Shown here in pieces: positions 1 through 8,403 of a stretch of DNA of 64,000 bases (position 1 is its first letter; every line of letters begins with the position of its first letter). A program made the translations under genes and the position numbers. The DNA is from Acidobacteriota bacterium (GTDB lineage Bacteria; Acidobacteriota; Blastocatellia; Pyrinomonadales; Pyrinomonadaceae). Where the stretch lies: assembly GCA_020199835.1 (NCBI GenBank), contig JAIVJV010000009.1:62001-126000 (forward strand), read 5' to 3'. The notes under the pieces are model-generated. The model was not told the DNA's origin. It saw only the letters and a program-made list of their open reading frames with translations, and did no database searches.

Positions 1-13
1 AATCTGGTTTGGA

Positions 14-655
14 TTAACCGTCTGCTTTTGCTTTAAAACTCACGTGTCCGTCTTCTACAGCGACCGAAAATCTGACCCGCTCGCAACCCGTCTTCTCTTT
101 CAGCCCGTCTGCTTTCTGCGCTACGAGCCGGTGAAATTTCGGAAACGAAAATCCCTCAGTCGCCTCGCCACACCTTTGCTTCGCCTCGATCAGTGACGCA
201 TAAAGATTTTTCACCACCTCGAGCTCTTTATGCGCGTCAGCGCAAACAACCGAAACGGGTTCCGTGTTGACGTTGCCTTCCTTTTTAGCGTGCGCACGAG
301 CGTTAGACGCGGGATCGCGTCCTTCCTCGCGGCCCTGCATCGTGCGTCGCCAAAGTTCACGAAAAGCGTTGTAACGAGCGCCAAGCGACGTGTAGCGGTA
401 GCGCTGAGCGTAAGTTAACGTCCGGTCGTCGCCCAATCTTTTGAGCAGCGTTTCGACGCGTCCCTTTGTGTCGTACGGCGGGCGCTTCGCCGCGCCGTTG
501 AAGAAAATATCAAACTCGATTCGAAGGCGGCGGATGTCGTCTTCTAAACGGGTCAATTGTTCGTCAGCGCTGGGTTGATTTTCGCCCGTCGCGTACTTGT
601 TTTTGGCTTTTACCTGTAACTTGGACCGAAGAAGCTTGTTGTCACGTAGTCCCAC
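14..655 (-). CDS. conserved hypothetical protein (MXAN_5187 C-terminal-like)
   Basis: A 213-residue soluble protein of unknown function. After a basic start it has a well-ordered core with IRRLRIEFDIFFNGA, KRPPYDT and RFRY/ELWRR-type segments near residues 40-105 that I recall from the family named after Myxococcus MXAN_5187; the C-terminal half is less constrained. No signal peptide or membrane segment. The start is GTG at 655, the only ATG/GTG/TTG start before an in-frame stop about 39 codons upstream; the codons between also read protein-like, so the true N-terminus is uncertain. A good promoter lies about 75 bases upstream. It stands alone, downstream of a PEP-CTERM gene on the same strand. 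The family match is from memory. Confidence 0.7.
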   Translation of the reverse strand: MGLRDNKLLRSKLQVKAKNKYATGENQPSADEQLTRLEDDIRRLRIEFDIFFNGAAKRPPYDTKGRVETLLKRLGDDRTLTYAQRYRYTSLGARYNAFRELWRRTMQGREEGRDPASNARAHAKKEGNVNTEPVSVVCADAHKELEVVKNLYASLIEAKQRCGEATEGFSFPKFHRLVAQKADGLKEKTGCERVRFSVAVEDGHVSFKAKADG

Positions 656-725
656 TGAATGGTTCTCCTGCGCGAGGAAACTGAGGGCGGGGTTCGCGTC
701 GCACAGATCGAACGCGGGTTCAGGC

Positions 726-755
726 AGTCTATGAAGTTGAAAAGCTGCGTGTCAA
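726..755 (-). promoter_or_regulatory. sigma-70-type promoter for the 14-655 gene
   Basis: Read on the minus strand: -35 TTGACA (755-750), 18-base spacer, -10 TAGACT (731-726). It points at the hypothetical gene starting at 655. Confidence 0.5.
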
Positions 756-782
756 CAAGTTTGTTGGACCGAATAATCGAGC

Positions 783-1406
783 CTATCCTTCCTCGGTTTT
801 TCGAACCTTACGGCGCTTGCGCGCCCGTGCAGCAACGCCGGCGAGACCGGTGCCGAGCAGGATCAGCGTAGCTGGTTCGGGGATCGGTTCGTTGGTTAGA
901 GTATGAACGCCGTCCCAAGTAAAGAGATAACCCTCAATGTCCGAGCCGAGTCCTGGGGTGTGTACGATCGTAAATGTAAGGACGGCGTTGAACTGGTTGA
1001 AGTGTTGGCCGTGCGGAATTATTTGAAGCAGTTGTATCTGATTAACACCTGCCGCAAAAGCAGCCGCATTGATGTGAAAAAGGAAGTTGACACCCAGCGC
1101 ATTCGCTCCCTCTCCGTGTGGTCCTACGTTATGGAAAGCCGTCCCGGTGATTGTGAGTAGGTCGTTGACGGGGCCGGCGCCTGCGGCCTCAACAATGTCG
1201 AGAGTAACTGACCAGTTATTCACAAAAGCAAGATTAAGCACAAGATTGGCATCGACAGGACCACTTGAGACTGCCAGCCTGAATAGGTTTGCGTTGTCGA
1301 TAAAGTCGAAGTCTATCGGCCCCGCTTTGCATACCTGTGGCGCAATGCCCAGGGTGAATACCAGGGCAATAAGAGACAAGACCAGCATTTGTATACGAGT
1401 CTTCAT
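783..1406 (-). CDS. PEP-CTERM sorting domain secreted protein
   Basis: A 207-residue exported protein. An N-terminal signal peptide (hydrophobic LVLSLIALVFTLGIA, cleavage near the Ala/Gly after residue 30) precedes a beta-rich Asn/Val/Ala body. The C-terminus has the full tripartite sorting signal: PEP motif (IPEPATLILLG), hydrophobic helix and a basic tail (RARKRRK). In the known PEP-CTERM system such proteins are processed by an exosortase and tied to extracellular polysaccharide; no exosortase gene is in this window. I choose the ATG at 1406 rather than the in-frame GTG at 1412 because AAGGAG lies 5 bases upstream of the ATG. The promoter is at 1552-1579, giving a leader of about 140 bases. 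Confidence 0.88.
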   Translation of the reverse strand: MKTRIQMLVLSLIALVFTLGIAPQVCKAGPIDFDFIDNANLFRLAVSSGPVDANLVLNLAFVNNWSVTLDIVEAAGAGPVNDLLTITGTAFHNVGPHGEGANALGVNFLFHINAAAFAAGVNQIQLLQIIPHGQHFNQFNAVLTFTIVHTPGLGSDIEGYLFTWDGVHTLTNEPIPEPATLILLGTGLAGVAARARKRRKVRKTEEG

Positions 1407-1551
1407 ACTCACTCCTTTGAGTTAAGCGCGAAGTGATGTTGACGGAAGTAGGGAAAGACTCGAGGGATCGAGTGAGAACTTTCGTCGACGATTGAGTGTG
1501 AGTCTTACGTTGGGCGACGGTTCGTGAGAACAAACACCGTGAACACCCGCC

Positions 1552-1579
1552 TTTATAACTCAACAACCAGCGATGTCAA
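1552..1579 (-). promoter_or_regulatory. sigma-70-type promoter for the PEP-CTERM gene
   Basis: On the minus strand: -35 TTGACA (1579-1574), 16-base spacer, -10 TATAAA (1557-1552). It is close to consensus and lies in the divergent interval between selA and the PEP-CTERM gene. Confidence 0.65.
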
Positions 1580-1636
1580 CATGCAAGTTTGTGGAATATT
1601 CTTGTCGCAGTTATGCTAACTCACTCGCGAAAAGAC

Positions 1637-3037
1637 ATGGCCAAACGCAAAGAAACTGCGTCTTCAAACCTGCGCCACGTGCCGTCAGTGGACCAACTGC
1701 TGCGCACGGAAACCGCTCGCCGTCTACGCGAGACCATCGGTTTGAAACGTGTCACCGCTATCGCACGCACGGTTGCGAGTGAGATCCGCTCTTCAATCCG
1801 CGACAATCTCGAGGTTAACGGCCACTCGCAAGAAGCCCTCCTCGCTGAAGCCACGCGGCGCATGGAAGAAACCGCGCAACGCGAGAACGAAACCGGGATC
1901 AAAAAAGTAATCAACGCCACTGGGGTGTTGCTCCACACAAACCTCGGTCGCGCGCCACTCTCAACTGCCGCGCGAGCAGCGATCGATGAAGCCGCCGGCT
2001 ATTGCAACCTTGAATACGACGTCGTGACCGGCACGCGCGGCAAACGCGGAGCGCGCGTCGAGTCGCTACTAAAAGATCTAACCGGAGCCGAAGCCGCACT
2101 CGTCGTTAACAACTGCGCTGCCGCTGCATTGCTGATCCTGACCGTGTTGGCCCAGGACGGAGAGACGATCGTTTCGCGTGGTGAGCTCGTGGAGATTGGC
2201 GGGGATTTTCGTGTGCCGGATGTGATGGCGAGTTCAGGCACGCGCATGATTGAAGTCGGGACCACGAATCGCACGCATCTGGAAGATTATCGACGTGCGA
2301 TCAACGCGAACACGCGGCTGATGATGCGCGTCCATCCGTCGAACTACCGCATCGTTGGTTTTGCGAGCACGCCGCAACTTTCGGAGTTGGCGGCGCTGGC
2401 CCATGAACACAGTCTGCCGCTGTACGAAGATGGTGGCTCGGGAGTGTTGAGTGATCTCAGCGCGTATGGCGTAGTTGACGAACCAACGGTGAGCGAGATT
2501 GTTGCTGCCGGCGCCGACGTTGTTTCTTTTAGCGGCGACAAACTGCTCGGCTCGGCGCAGGCCGGATTGATTGTCGGCAAGCAGGCGATTGTTGATCGAC
2601 TGCGCAAACATCCGCTGTATCGCGCGCTGCGCAGTGACAAGCTTCGGCTCGCAGCGCTCGAGGCTACGCTCGCCGACCATCAGCGCGATCGAGCAGCGAG
2701 TGAAGTTCCAGTACTGCAAATGCTGGCGTTGACGGCGAGTGAACTCGAGGAACGTGCGAGACACGTAATCGAACAGGTCAGCCCCACAGATGTAAGCATG
2801 GATGTAGAGGAGGGCGAATCCGCGGTTGGGGGCGGATCGGCCCCTACGTCCCAACTCCGATCCGCGTTGATCGCCGTCTCCCATCCGCGAAAATCCGCGT
2901 CCGAGCTGGAGCAACAGCTTAGGAACTGCTCGCCTTCTATCGTGGCTCGCATCGCGAACGACAAAGTCCTCCTCGACCTTCGGACCGTCGCTGTCCCTGA
3001 CCTACCGGCACTCATCTCCACCCTAAAAACGTTGTAG
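1637..3037 (+). CDS. selA: L-seryl-tRNA(Sec) selenium transferase SelA
   Basis: PLP enzyme that converts Ser-tRNA(Sec) to Sec-tRNA(Sec) using selenophosphate. Family landmarks are all present: the N-terminal helical domain, the GVLLHTNLGRAPLS segment, the EYDVVTG-GKRGARV stretch, VVNNCAAAALL, GTTNRTH, and SGDKLLGSAQ with the PLP lysine at about residue 302. The C-terminus keeps the VGGGS and VLLDLRTV segments. The ATG at 1637 (MAKRKE) gives a normal-length protein of 466 residues; upstream starts at 1589 and 1613 add a non-homologous extension. No selB, selD, tRNA-Sec or obvious selenoprotein gene lies nearby, so the rest of the pathway must be elsewhere. Confidence 0.93.
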   Translation: MAKRKETASSNLRHVPSVDQLLRTETARRLRETIGLKRVTAIARTVASEIRSSIRDNLEVNGHSQEALLAEATRRMEETAQRENETGIKKVINATGVLLHTNLGRAPLSTAARAAIDEAAGYCNLEYDVVTGTRGKRGARVESLLKDLTGAEAALVVNNCAAAALLILTVLAQDGETIVSRGELVEIGGDFRVPDVMASSGTRMIEVGTTNRTHLEDYRRAINANTRLMMRVHPSNYRIVGFASTPQLSELAALAHEHSLPLYEDGGSGVLSDLSAYGVVDEPTVSEIVAAGADVVSFSGDKLLGSAQAGLIVGKQAIVDRLRKHPLYRALRSDKLRLAALEATLADHQRDRAASEVPVLQMLALTASELEERARHVIEQVSPTDVSMDVEEGESAVGGGSAPTSQLRSALIAVSHPRKSASELEQQLRNCSPSIVARIANDKVLLDLRTVAVPDLPALISTLKTL

Positions 3038-3079
3038 ATCTCCCGGTGATCAACATTGTATAATCAGCCTCGGTTAGCC

Positions 3080-3166
3080 AACGCTTTCAGCGTTCGCTCA
3101 AACTGATTCACTCTTACCCAGGGTTGTTCCAACCCTGGGCTCACATTAGTAAACGCCTGCGGCGTT
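3080..3166. repeat. cluster of three short palindromes (REP-like)
   Basis: Three near-perfect hairpins in 87 bases: 3080-3094 (AACGCT/AGCGTT, 3-base loop), 3117-3139 (CCCAGGGTTG/CAACCCTGGG, loop TTC) and 3152-3166 (AACGCC/GGCGTT, loop TGC). The spacing and the presence of similar palindromes inside the next gene (4474-4530) suggest a dispersed palindromic repeat rather than a terminator; there is no T tract. The cluster overlaps the 5' end of the following reading frame. Confidence 0.7.
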
Positions 3167-5277
3167 ATCCCGCTTTGGCTCACTCCAGAACTTTCACGTC
3201 CTACATTTCTGCGACCGGACTCAGTCTCTTTGCCGGCCTCGCCGGCTATTTCGGCTGGCGCTTCGGTCTTGTCCCCGAACTGCTCTACAGCGCGAACGTT
3301 CTCCCACGGACGGAAAGCGTCGAGCTACTGCTTGGACCAGTTCCCGTTTCTGCCATCGCGCTAACTGCCTCATCAGTAATTCTTGGCCTGACGATCAACA
3401 GCCTGGAACTGCGTCGCTCGTGGCGTTACCTGCTCGGCGGCATCGTCGCCTTGTGCGGCGCGAGCGTGCTCGTCTCGCATCTGTTCGCTCTCGAACTCCT
3501 CGTCACACCACTCTTGTTCAGTGGCTGCCTTTCTCTTTTACTGGTCCAGGTCAACCGGCTCTGGCAACTCGATCGCCAGCTCTTGAACACGCTCTTTGAC
3601 TCGCCGCTCAGGGCCGCCGATTCCGGTCCCGGCGCAGACCAACGACTCATGAGCGGTCTAAAACTTCTCAACACTTTCCTGCCGTTGAACGAGGCCATCG
3701 TCTTTCGCGTCGATGATTCAAACTCCTTCGAAGCCGTCGCGCGTTTCAAAGGAACAGCGCAACAAGCGCCTGACGCGAGCCGCAACTCGATGTGGCGTGA
3801 AGGAGTAAAACTCTGTGAACGCGCAGCCGCGAGCGCGAAGCTCGTCAGTCAAATTGTCGGCGAGCCAAAACAATTGACTGTTGCGGTGCCACTGCTTCAC
3901 GAGCGCGAAACTGCCGGCGTGCTGTTGATTCGACCCGCCGCGCAGCTCGATGAAGATGACAAGTTGCTACTCGAAGCGGTAGCTTCCCAGTTCGCACGCA
4001 ATCTCAAACGCGAGAGCTTTGCGAAGAACTCGGCGCGCAGCAAATCCTTCAGTTACTTTTCGCAACGAGGCAGTCGCCGCAAACTCGACGCGTTGAGTGT
4101 GCTTAAAGCAATCACCGTCGAACAGCGTTGCGAAGCAAAAGCGTTGGCCCACATCAACGACGGCGTCGCTATCGCTTATCTCGATGGCACGGTTGCGTTA
4201 ACAAATCCGGCGCTGCTTCGTTTCGCCGGACTCACGCCCGAGAGCGCGCGACAGTTGGACCTGATCGGCCTGCTCAATCACTTTCGCACCGGCATCTTCG
4301 ACGAACCCGAAATCGCGGTGCGTCGCGTTCTGCAAACCGGTATCGACTACGCCGGCGAACTCGCCTCCGACACAAAAGACCAAATCCTGAGCCTCCGCAT
4401 CTCGCTGTTGCGCGACCAGCAGGACAACGTCAACGGAACGTCCTCTCATTCTGACCCGGCTTCTCAGCCTCACCCGGCTTCAGCCGGCGGTGCGGAAAAC
4501 CGCGACCAGGAAACCGTTCCAACGGTTTCCGACGCGGAACCGATCGGCATCGCTGTTTACGTTAGCGATCTAAGCCAAACCAAAGAGTACGAGAAGCTGA
4601 AGAGCGACATGATCTCGCTGATGTCGCACGAGTTGCGCACGCCGCTCACGAGCATCAACGGCTTCGCCGAACTGCTCACCAATGACAACAGCATCCCGCC
4701 GCAGGCGCGCGAGTTTGTTTCGATCATCGCGAACGAGTCCCAACGCATGTCGCGCATGATCAATACGTTCCTTTCGGTCACGCAACTACAACGCAGCGAC
4801 AAACAGGAAGTTTTGAAGATTCCGCTACGCCTTGACGAAGTGGTGCGCGAAACGATCGCGTCGCTCCAACCCGTAGCCAAGAAGAAACGCATTCGTCTTC
4901 TCGAACAACCCGCGCATCGCATTCCCCCAGTCGCTGCTGATAAGAGTCTGATCACGCAGGCAGTGAAGAACCTGGTCCATAACGCGATCAAGTACAGTCC
5001 GGAGCGAACCACGGTAACCGTTTCCACAGCGCTCGAGGCCGAGACGGTTCGCGTGTGTGTCGAAGATCGCGGTTACGGCATTCCCGCTGAAGCACGCGAG
5101 CGCGTGTGGGACAAGTTCTATCGCGTCGTTCGTGAAGGACAGGAAAAGGACGAGGAGTCGACCGGGTTGGGCTTATCGTTTGTGCGTGAGGTCGTCGAAC
5201 AACACGGCGGCCAGGTGACGTTGGATTCCACCGAAGGACGCGGCTCGAAGTTCAGCTTCACCTTGCCGCGGTTGTAA
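3124..5277 (+). CDS. membrane sensor histidine kinase (TM-GAF-PAS-HisKA-HATPase)
   Basis: A 717-residue sensor kinase. Residues about 25-150 form several membrane helices, about 160-300 a GAF-like domain, and about 335-430 a PAS-like domain. HisKA carries the H box SHELRTPL (phospho-acceptor His about 502), followed by an ATPase domain with the N box (NLVHNAIKYSP), G1 (DRGYGI) and G2 (GLGLSF). Residues 451-469 are encoded by palindromic repeat DNA. The annotated TTG start at 3124 lies inside a hairpin of the upstream repeat cluster; TTG at 3175 is an alternative, so the first about 20 residues are doubtful. No cognate regulator is adjacent. It ends 1 base before the convergent SET gene. Confidence 0.88.
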   Translation: MFQPWAHISKRLRRYPALAHSRTFTSYISATGLSLFAGLAGYFGWRFGLVPELLYSANVLPRTESVELLLGPVPVSAIALTASSVILGLTINSLELRRSWRYLLGGIVALCGASVLVSHLFALELLVTPLLFSGCLSLLLVQVNRLWQLDRQLLNTLFDSPLRAADSGPGADQRLMSGLKLLNTFLPLNEAIVFRVDDSNSFEAVARFKGTAQQAPDASRNSMWREGVKLCERAAASAKLVSQIVGEPKQLTVAVPLLHERETAGVLLIRPAAQLDEDDKLLLEAVASQFARNLKRESFAKNSARSKSFSYFSQRGSRRKLDALSVLKAITVEQRCEAKALAHINDGVAIAYLDGTVALTNPALLRFAGLTPESARQLDLIGLLNHFRTGIFDEPEIAVRRVLQTGIDYAGELASDTKDQILSLRISLLRDQQDNVNGTSSHSDPASQPHPASAGGAENRDQETVPTVSDAEPIGIAVYVSDLSQTKEYEKLKSDMISLMSHELRTPLTSINGFAELLTNDNSIPPQAREFVSIIANESQRMSRMINTFLSVTQLQRSDKQEVLKIPLRLDEVVRETIASLQPVAKKKRIRLLEQPAHRIPPVAADKSLITQAVKNLVHNAIKYSPERTTVTVSTALEAETVRVCVEDRGYGIPAEARERVWDKFYRVVREGQEKDEESTGLGLSFVREVVEQHGGQVTLDSTEGRGSKFSFTLPRL
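4474..4530. repeat. in-frame palindromic repeat inside histidine kinase
   Basis: Two palindromes inside the coding region: 4474-4487 (CCGGCT/AGCCGG) and 4509-4530 (GGAAACCGTT/AACGGTTTCC, perfect 10-base arms with a 2-base loop). They encode a low-complexity Ser/Pro/Ala/Glu linker between the PAS-like region and HisKA, and the frame stays open. Confidence 0.7.
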
Positions 5278-5278
5278 C

Positions 5279-5695
5279 TCAACGATTGATAGTTCCGCGA
5301 CAGTTGCGGGCGCCGCAAATGCAACGCTTGTCGTCCGAGTGCAGCGTCTGCTGGTAATCGATCGTGATCTCTTCGCCGGGTTTGATGTCGCGCAAGGCAA
5401 GAAACAGAATGTGGTCGTGCAGGATCTGCATGAACGCGTTGGGACTGCACGAATGATTAATGAAGTGCGTGCCGTTTCCGCCGCGGCTGCCGTCAAGGCT
5501 CCAATGACGATTGACCTCGCAGATACGCAGCATGCGCCGATGCGCTCGCCGGCGCGCTTCGGCGTTTGAGATTTTCTCCCCAGTGTACTCGGCGATCTTG
5601 TGGCGCTTTTTAAAAGGTAGGGTGGCGAAGCAGCCTTTCCCGTGAATCGGAGAAGGTCTGATTGCCAAACCGTGCGCGAGTCTCACTTTGTGCAA
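5279..5695 (-). CDS. SET-domain lysine methyltransferase-like protein
   Basis: A 138-residue single-domain protein. SET motifs are clear: HGKGCFA near the N-terminus, EYTGE, the catalytic NHSCSPN knot, GEEITIDY, and a post-SET cysteine cluster CICGARNCRG that should bind zinc together with the NHSC cysteine. SET enzymes transfer a methyl group from SAM to lysine side chains; the substrate here is unknown. It lies 7 bases downstream of the secreted protein gene at 5703-6209 on the same strand and ends 1 base from the convergent kinase gene. Such small bacterial SET proteins are compact and may act on a ribosomal or nucleoid protein, but that is speculation. Confidence 0.87.
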   Translation of the reverse strand: MHKVRLAHGLAIRPSPIHGKGCFATLPFKKRHKIAEYTGEKISNAEARRRAHRRMLRICEVNRHWSLDGSRGGNGTHFINHSCSPNAFMQILHDHILFLALRDIKPGEEITIDYQQTLHSDDKRCICGARNCRGTINR

Positions 5696-5702
5696 CGTGG
5701 CG

Positions 5703-6209
5703 CTATTTGAGCTTGAACGTGCGGGCGATCAAATCAGTCTGATTACGGATCCGGCTCAACTTATCGCGCAGGCCGGTAAATCTTAACGCATAAATCGTGC
5801 GGTTATCGGTGGTCAGGTAGTAGATCCGGCCGAGCATTGTTTTGCCGCCGCGGACGTACTCGTATGACATCGTCACGCCGTCGAGACGGCCGTCGAAAGA
5901 TTCTTGCTTGCCGGGAACAAAGCCCGGAAGAAATCGCAGTGTGAGATCCTGATCACGACGAGCCAGTTCGGAAGGGCCTGTTCCTGCTTCAACGGCTTCT
6001 TTGCGAATGGTCAAATAACCATCAAGGCGATCTCCGTAGACAAACTCCGGATGTTCGTGACCGGCGTCAGGCTCCAGGATGGCGCGCCAGGTCGCAGATG
6101 GGAGTTCGAAAGTGTATTCAACCTTGTCGTGGGAATAGAGTTGCTGCGCAGTCGCAACCTGCGCGAACAAGCTGAGCATAACGACAACGACGGTCACTAG
6201 TCTCTTCAT
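5703..6209 (-). CDS. secreted hypothetical protein
   Basis: A 168-residue protein with a clear signal peptide (VVVVMLSLFAQVATAQ, cleavage after ATA) and a beta-rich body containing YSHDKVEYTFELP near the N-terminus and a C-terminal segment ending RTFKLK. I recognise no family. An AGGGG ribosome binding site precedes the ATG at 6209. It sits 19 bases downstream of rph and upstream of the SET gene, so it may share their transcript. It probably acts in the periplasm or outer surface. Confidence 0.72.
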   Translation of the reverse strand: MKRLVTVVVVMLSLFAQVATAQQLYSHDKVEYTFELPSATWRAILEPDAGHEHPEFVYGDRLDGYLTIRKEAVEAGTGPSELARRDQDLTLRFLPGFVPGKQESFDGRLDGVTMSYEYVRGGKTMLGRIYYLTTDNRTIYALRFTGLRDKLSRIRNQTDLIARTFKLK

Positions 6210-6228
6210 AACTAACCCCTGAGATGCC

Positions 6229-6978
6229 TTAACCGGAACGGCCGTTCGCCGCTTGCGAAATCACGGCCTTTTGCAGGCCAACGAGCACTTCGATTCCACG
6301 CGTTGCGAGCGCCACCAGTTCGTCCATTTGCGTGCGGCTGAACGGCTCGCGCTCAGCGGTGCCTTGCAATTCGATGAACCTTCCGTCGCTCGTGCAGACC
6401 ACGTTCATGTCGACTTCCGCGCGCGAATCTTCGTCATACTTTAGGTCCAGCAACGGCGTATTGCCAACGATTCCTACGCTCACTGCGGCTACCTGCTTCG
6501 TCGTTAACGGTCGCGTGATCTTGCCGCTTTTGAGCAGTTGATTGCTGGCGAGCGCGAAAGCCACGTAGGCGCCGGTGATTGCGGCAGTGCGCGTACCACC
6601 ATCAGCCTGCAAGACGTCGCAGTCGATGGTTAACGTTCGTTCACCAAGCACTTTCATATCCGCAACTGCGCGTAAACTACGGCCGATCAAACGCTGGATC
6701 TCGTGCGTGCGGCCTGATGGCCCACCACGGCCAGTCTCGCGCGCGGTTCGTGTTTGCGTTGAACGCGGCAACATCGCGTACTCGGCCGTGAGCCATCCTT
6801 GTCCGCTGTTGCGCAGGAAAGGCGGCACGCGATCCTCGAGCGACGCGGCACAGACCACACGGGTACTTCCCATCTCGATCAAGACCGAGCCTTCGGCGTA
6901 AGACAGGAAGCCGGGAGTTATTTGCACGGGGCGCAACTCGTCATGGGCGCGGCCGTCAGTGCGTGCGAAGCTCATCAT
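6229..6978 (-). CDS. rph: ribonuclease PH
   Basis: Phosphorolytic 3'-5' exoribonuclease that trims tRNA 3' ends. The 249-residue length is typical and the family signatures are visible: an N-terminal [55 protein letters not shown] and the [12 protein letters not shown] active-site segment. Two consecutive Met codons begin the gene; its start overlaps the last 23 bases of murI, which indicates translational coupling in a murI-rph operon. Confidence 0.95.
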   Translation of the reverse strand: MMSFARTDGRAHDELRPVQITPGFLSYAEGSVLIEMGSTRVVCAASLEDRVPPFLRNSGQGWLTAEYAMLPRSTQTRTARETGRGGPSGRTHEIQRLIGRSLRAVADMKVLGERTLTIDCDVLQADGGTRTAAITGAYVAFALASNQLLKSGKITRPLTTKQVAAVSVGIVGNTPLLDLKYDEDSRAEVDMNVVCTSDGRFIELQGTAEREPFSRTQMDELVALATRGIEVLVGLQKAVISQAANGRSG

Positions 6979-7810
6979 GTCCCCAAATTTCTACGGCCTC
7001 GAGAATTGAAGGCGCAGATCCTAAGAATCTTTCGGCTACTTTAGCAAACCTTTCGGCGGCGTCGGTGACGTAAAAGTGATCGAGATCGTCACAAAGCCGT
7101 CTCTCCTGATAAAGACCCAATGGCTCGTCATGTCTCAAACATAATTTTTCGAGTACTAATTCGACGTCGGCGGCCGTAGCGGCGCCGGAGTCGATCAACG
7201 TGGTTTCACGACCGATAGTTTCGCTGATCACATTGCGGAGAATCGGATAGTGAGTGCAACCGAGCACGAGCGCGGCGACTGAGGTTGTGCGGAAATCGTT
7301 TAGGTAATCGCGCGCGACCATGCGTGCGACATCGCTGTCGGCCCACCCTTCCTCGGCGAGCGGCACGAAGAGAGGACAGGCCCGTTCGAGTACTTCACCC
7401 GAAGCGCCGAGCGCGGCGATCTCTTTTGCATACGCGCCGCTGTTGACCGTCGCTTCGGTGGCAATGACGCCAATATTCGCTGTGCCCGCAACCTCGACTG
7501 CGGCACGCGAGCCGGGTTCGATCACGCCAATAACGGGTACTTGCACCGCTTTGCGGATGGCCGGCACCGCAAGAGCTGAAGCGGTATTGCAAGCAACGAC
7601 CAGTAACTTGATCCCGCGTGCTTCGAGAAACCTGGAGTTTTCCACCGCGTACCGTTCGACCGTCGCCAGCGATTTTGTTCCGTAGGGAACGCGCGCGGTG
7701 TCGCCGAGATAGACGAACCGTTCGTTGGGCAAACGTTCGTGGAGGGCACGATAGACGGTTAGACCACCGACGCCGCTATCGAAGATTCCGATTGGTAGGT
7801 TGCGGTTCAA
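6956..7810 (-). CDS. murI: glutamate racemase
   Basis: Makes D-glutamate for peptidoglycan. Family features in order: [12 protein letters not shown] (N-terminal Asp-Ser), [11 protein letters not shown], the first catalytic cysteine in VVACNTASA and the second in [11 protein letters not shown]. The length of 284 residues is normal. The start is TTG at 7810, directly before NRNLPIG. The gene lies just downstream of tmRNA on the same strand (12 bases between the tmRNA CCA end and the start codon) and overlaps rph. Confidence 0.95.
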   Translation of the reverse strand: MNRNLPIGIFDSGVGGLTVYRALHERLPNERFVYLGDTARVPYGTKSLATVERYAVENSRFLEARGIKLLVVACNTASALAVPAIRKAVQVPVIGVIEPGSRAAVEVAGTANIGVIATEATVNSGAYAKEIAALGASGEVLERACPLFVPLAEEGWADSDVARMVARDYLNDFRTTSVAALVLGCTHYPILRNVISETIGRETTLIDSGAATAADVELVLEKLCLRHDEPLGLYQERRLCDDLDHFYVTDAAERFAKVAERFLGSAPSILEAVEIWGHDELRTH

Positions 7811-7822
7811 TAAGATTCAGAA

Positions 7823-8210
7823 TGGTGGAGGCGCCGAGAATTGAACTCGGATCCAAAAACCAACGCCGAAGGACTCTACATGCTTAGTCGCTTCTCTTTC
7901 TTGCCGGGCAAGCCCGACAAAATTTCGCTCGACGTCGAGTCAGTGAAGCGACAAGACCTCGACACGAGCTAGTCCGGCTTGGTCTCGCCCACTGCCACGG
8001 ACCGAAGCAGCAGGCCAGCTCATCTGAGTGACATCTCCTTCCGCGCGCATGAGCAACTAGCGGCGAGACGCTCGGTGCTTAATTAGGCAGCGAGAGCCAA
8101 TTCATTGTTATTGGCAGTTGTGTTTCCCTACGCGTTTTAACGAGCTGCATAAGGTAGCCCGGCATGCGTCGCGACGATCGTTCAGGTTCCTGTCGAAGCC
8201 TGTCGCCCCC
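7823..8210 (-). ncRNA. ssrA: transfer-messenger RNA (tmRNA)
   Basis: Rescues stalled ribosomes. On the minus strand the 5' end GGGGGCGACAGGCTTCGAC (from 8210) pairs with the 3' end ...CGCCTCC-A-CCA (ending 7823) as a 7 bp acceptor stem with one G-U pair. The T arm reads GTTCAATTC. The tag frame 8115-8086 encodes ANNNELALAA followed by TAA at 8085-8083, a typical degradation tag with the LALAA end. The 388-base length is normal for one-piece tmRNA. It is the first transcript of the murI-rph strand. Confidence 0.96.
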
Positions 8211-8403
8211 ATTGCGAAGCAGGGTCATTATCACCCGCAAGGTTCAAAGACGCAAAGGGAGGCCATTTAGTTGCACCCCTTTGGTTTATTGGTGTGGTTT
8301 ATCGGGGCAAAGCCGCATGCGTTATACTTTCCCGGCTGCTGTGGCTAGCCACGTTGCCGCCAGGCTTCGGATCAAGGCAAGTTGTCTTGGGGGAAAACAG
8401 ATT

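Noticed and set aside
2810..2890. Repeat insertion in selA near its C-terminus
   Set aside because: The GESAVGGGS and following segment match the normal SelA family pattern, so it is not an insertion.
2234..2914. 226-residue minus-strand frame opposite selA
   Set aside because: It is antisense to a well-supported gene and has no recognisable motif; long open frames of this sort are expected opposite high-GC coding DNA.
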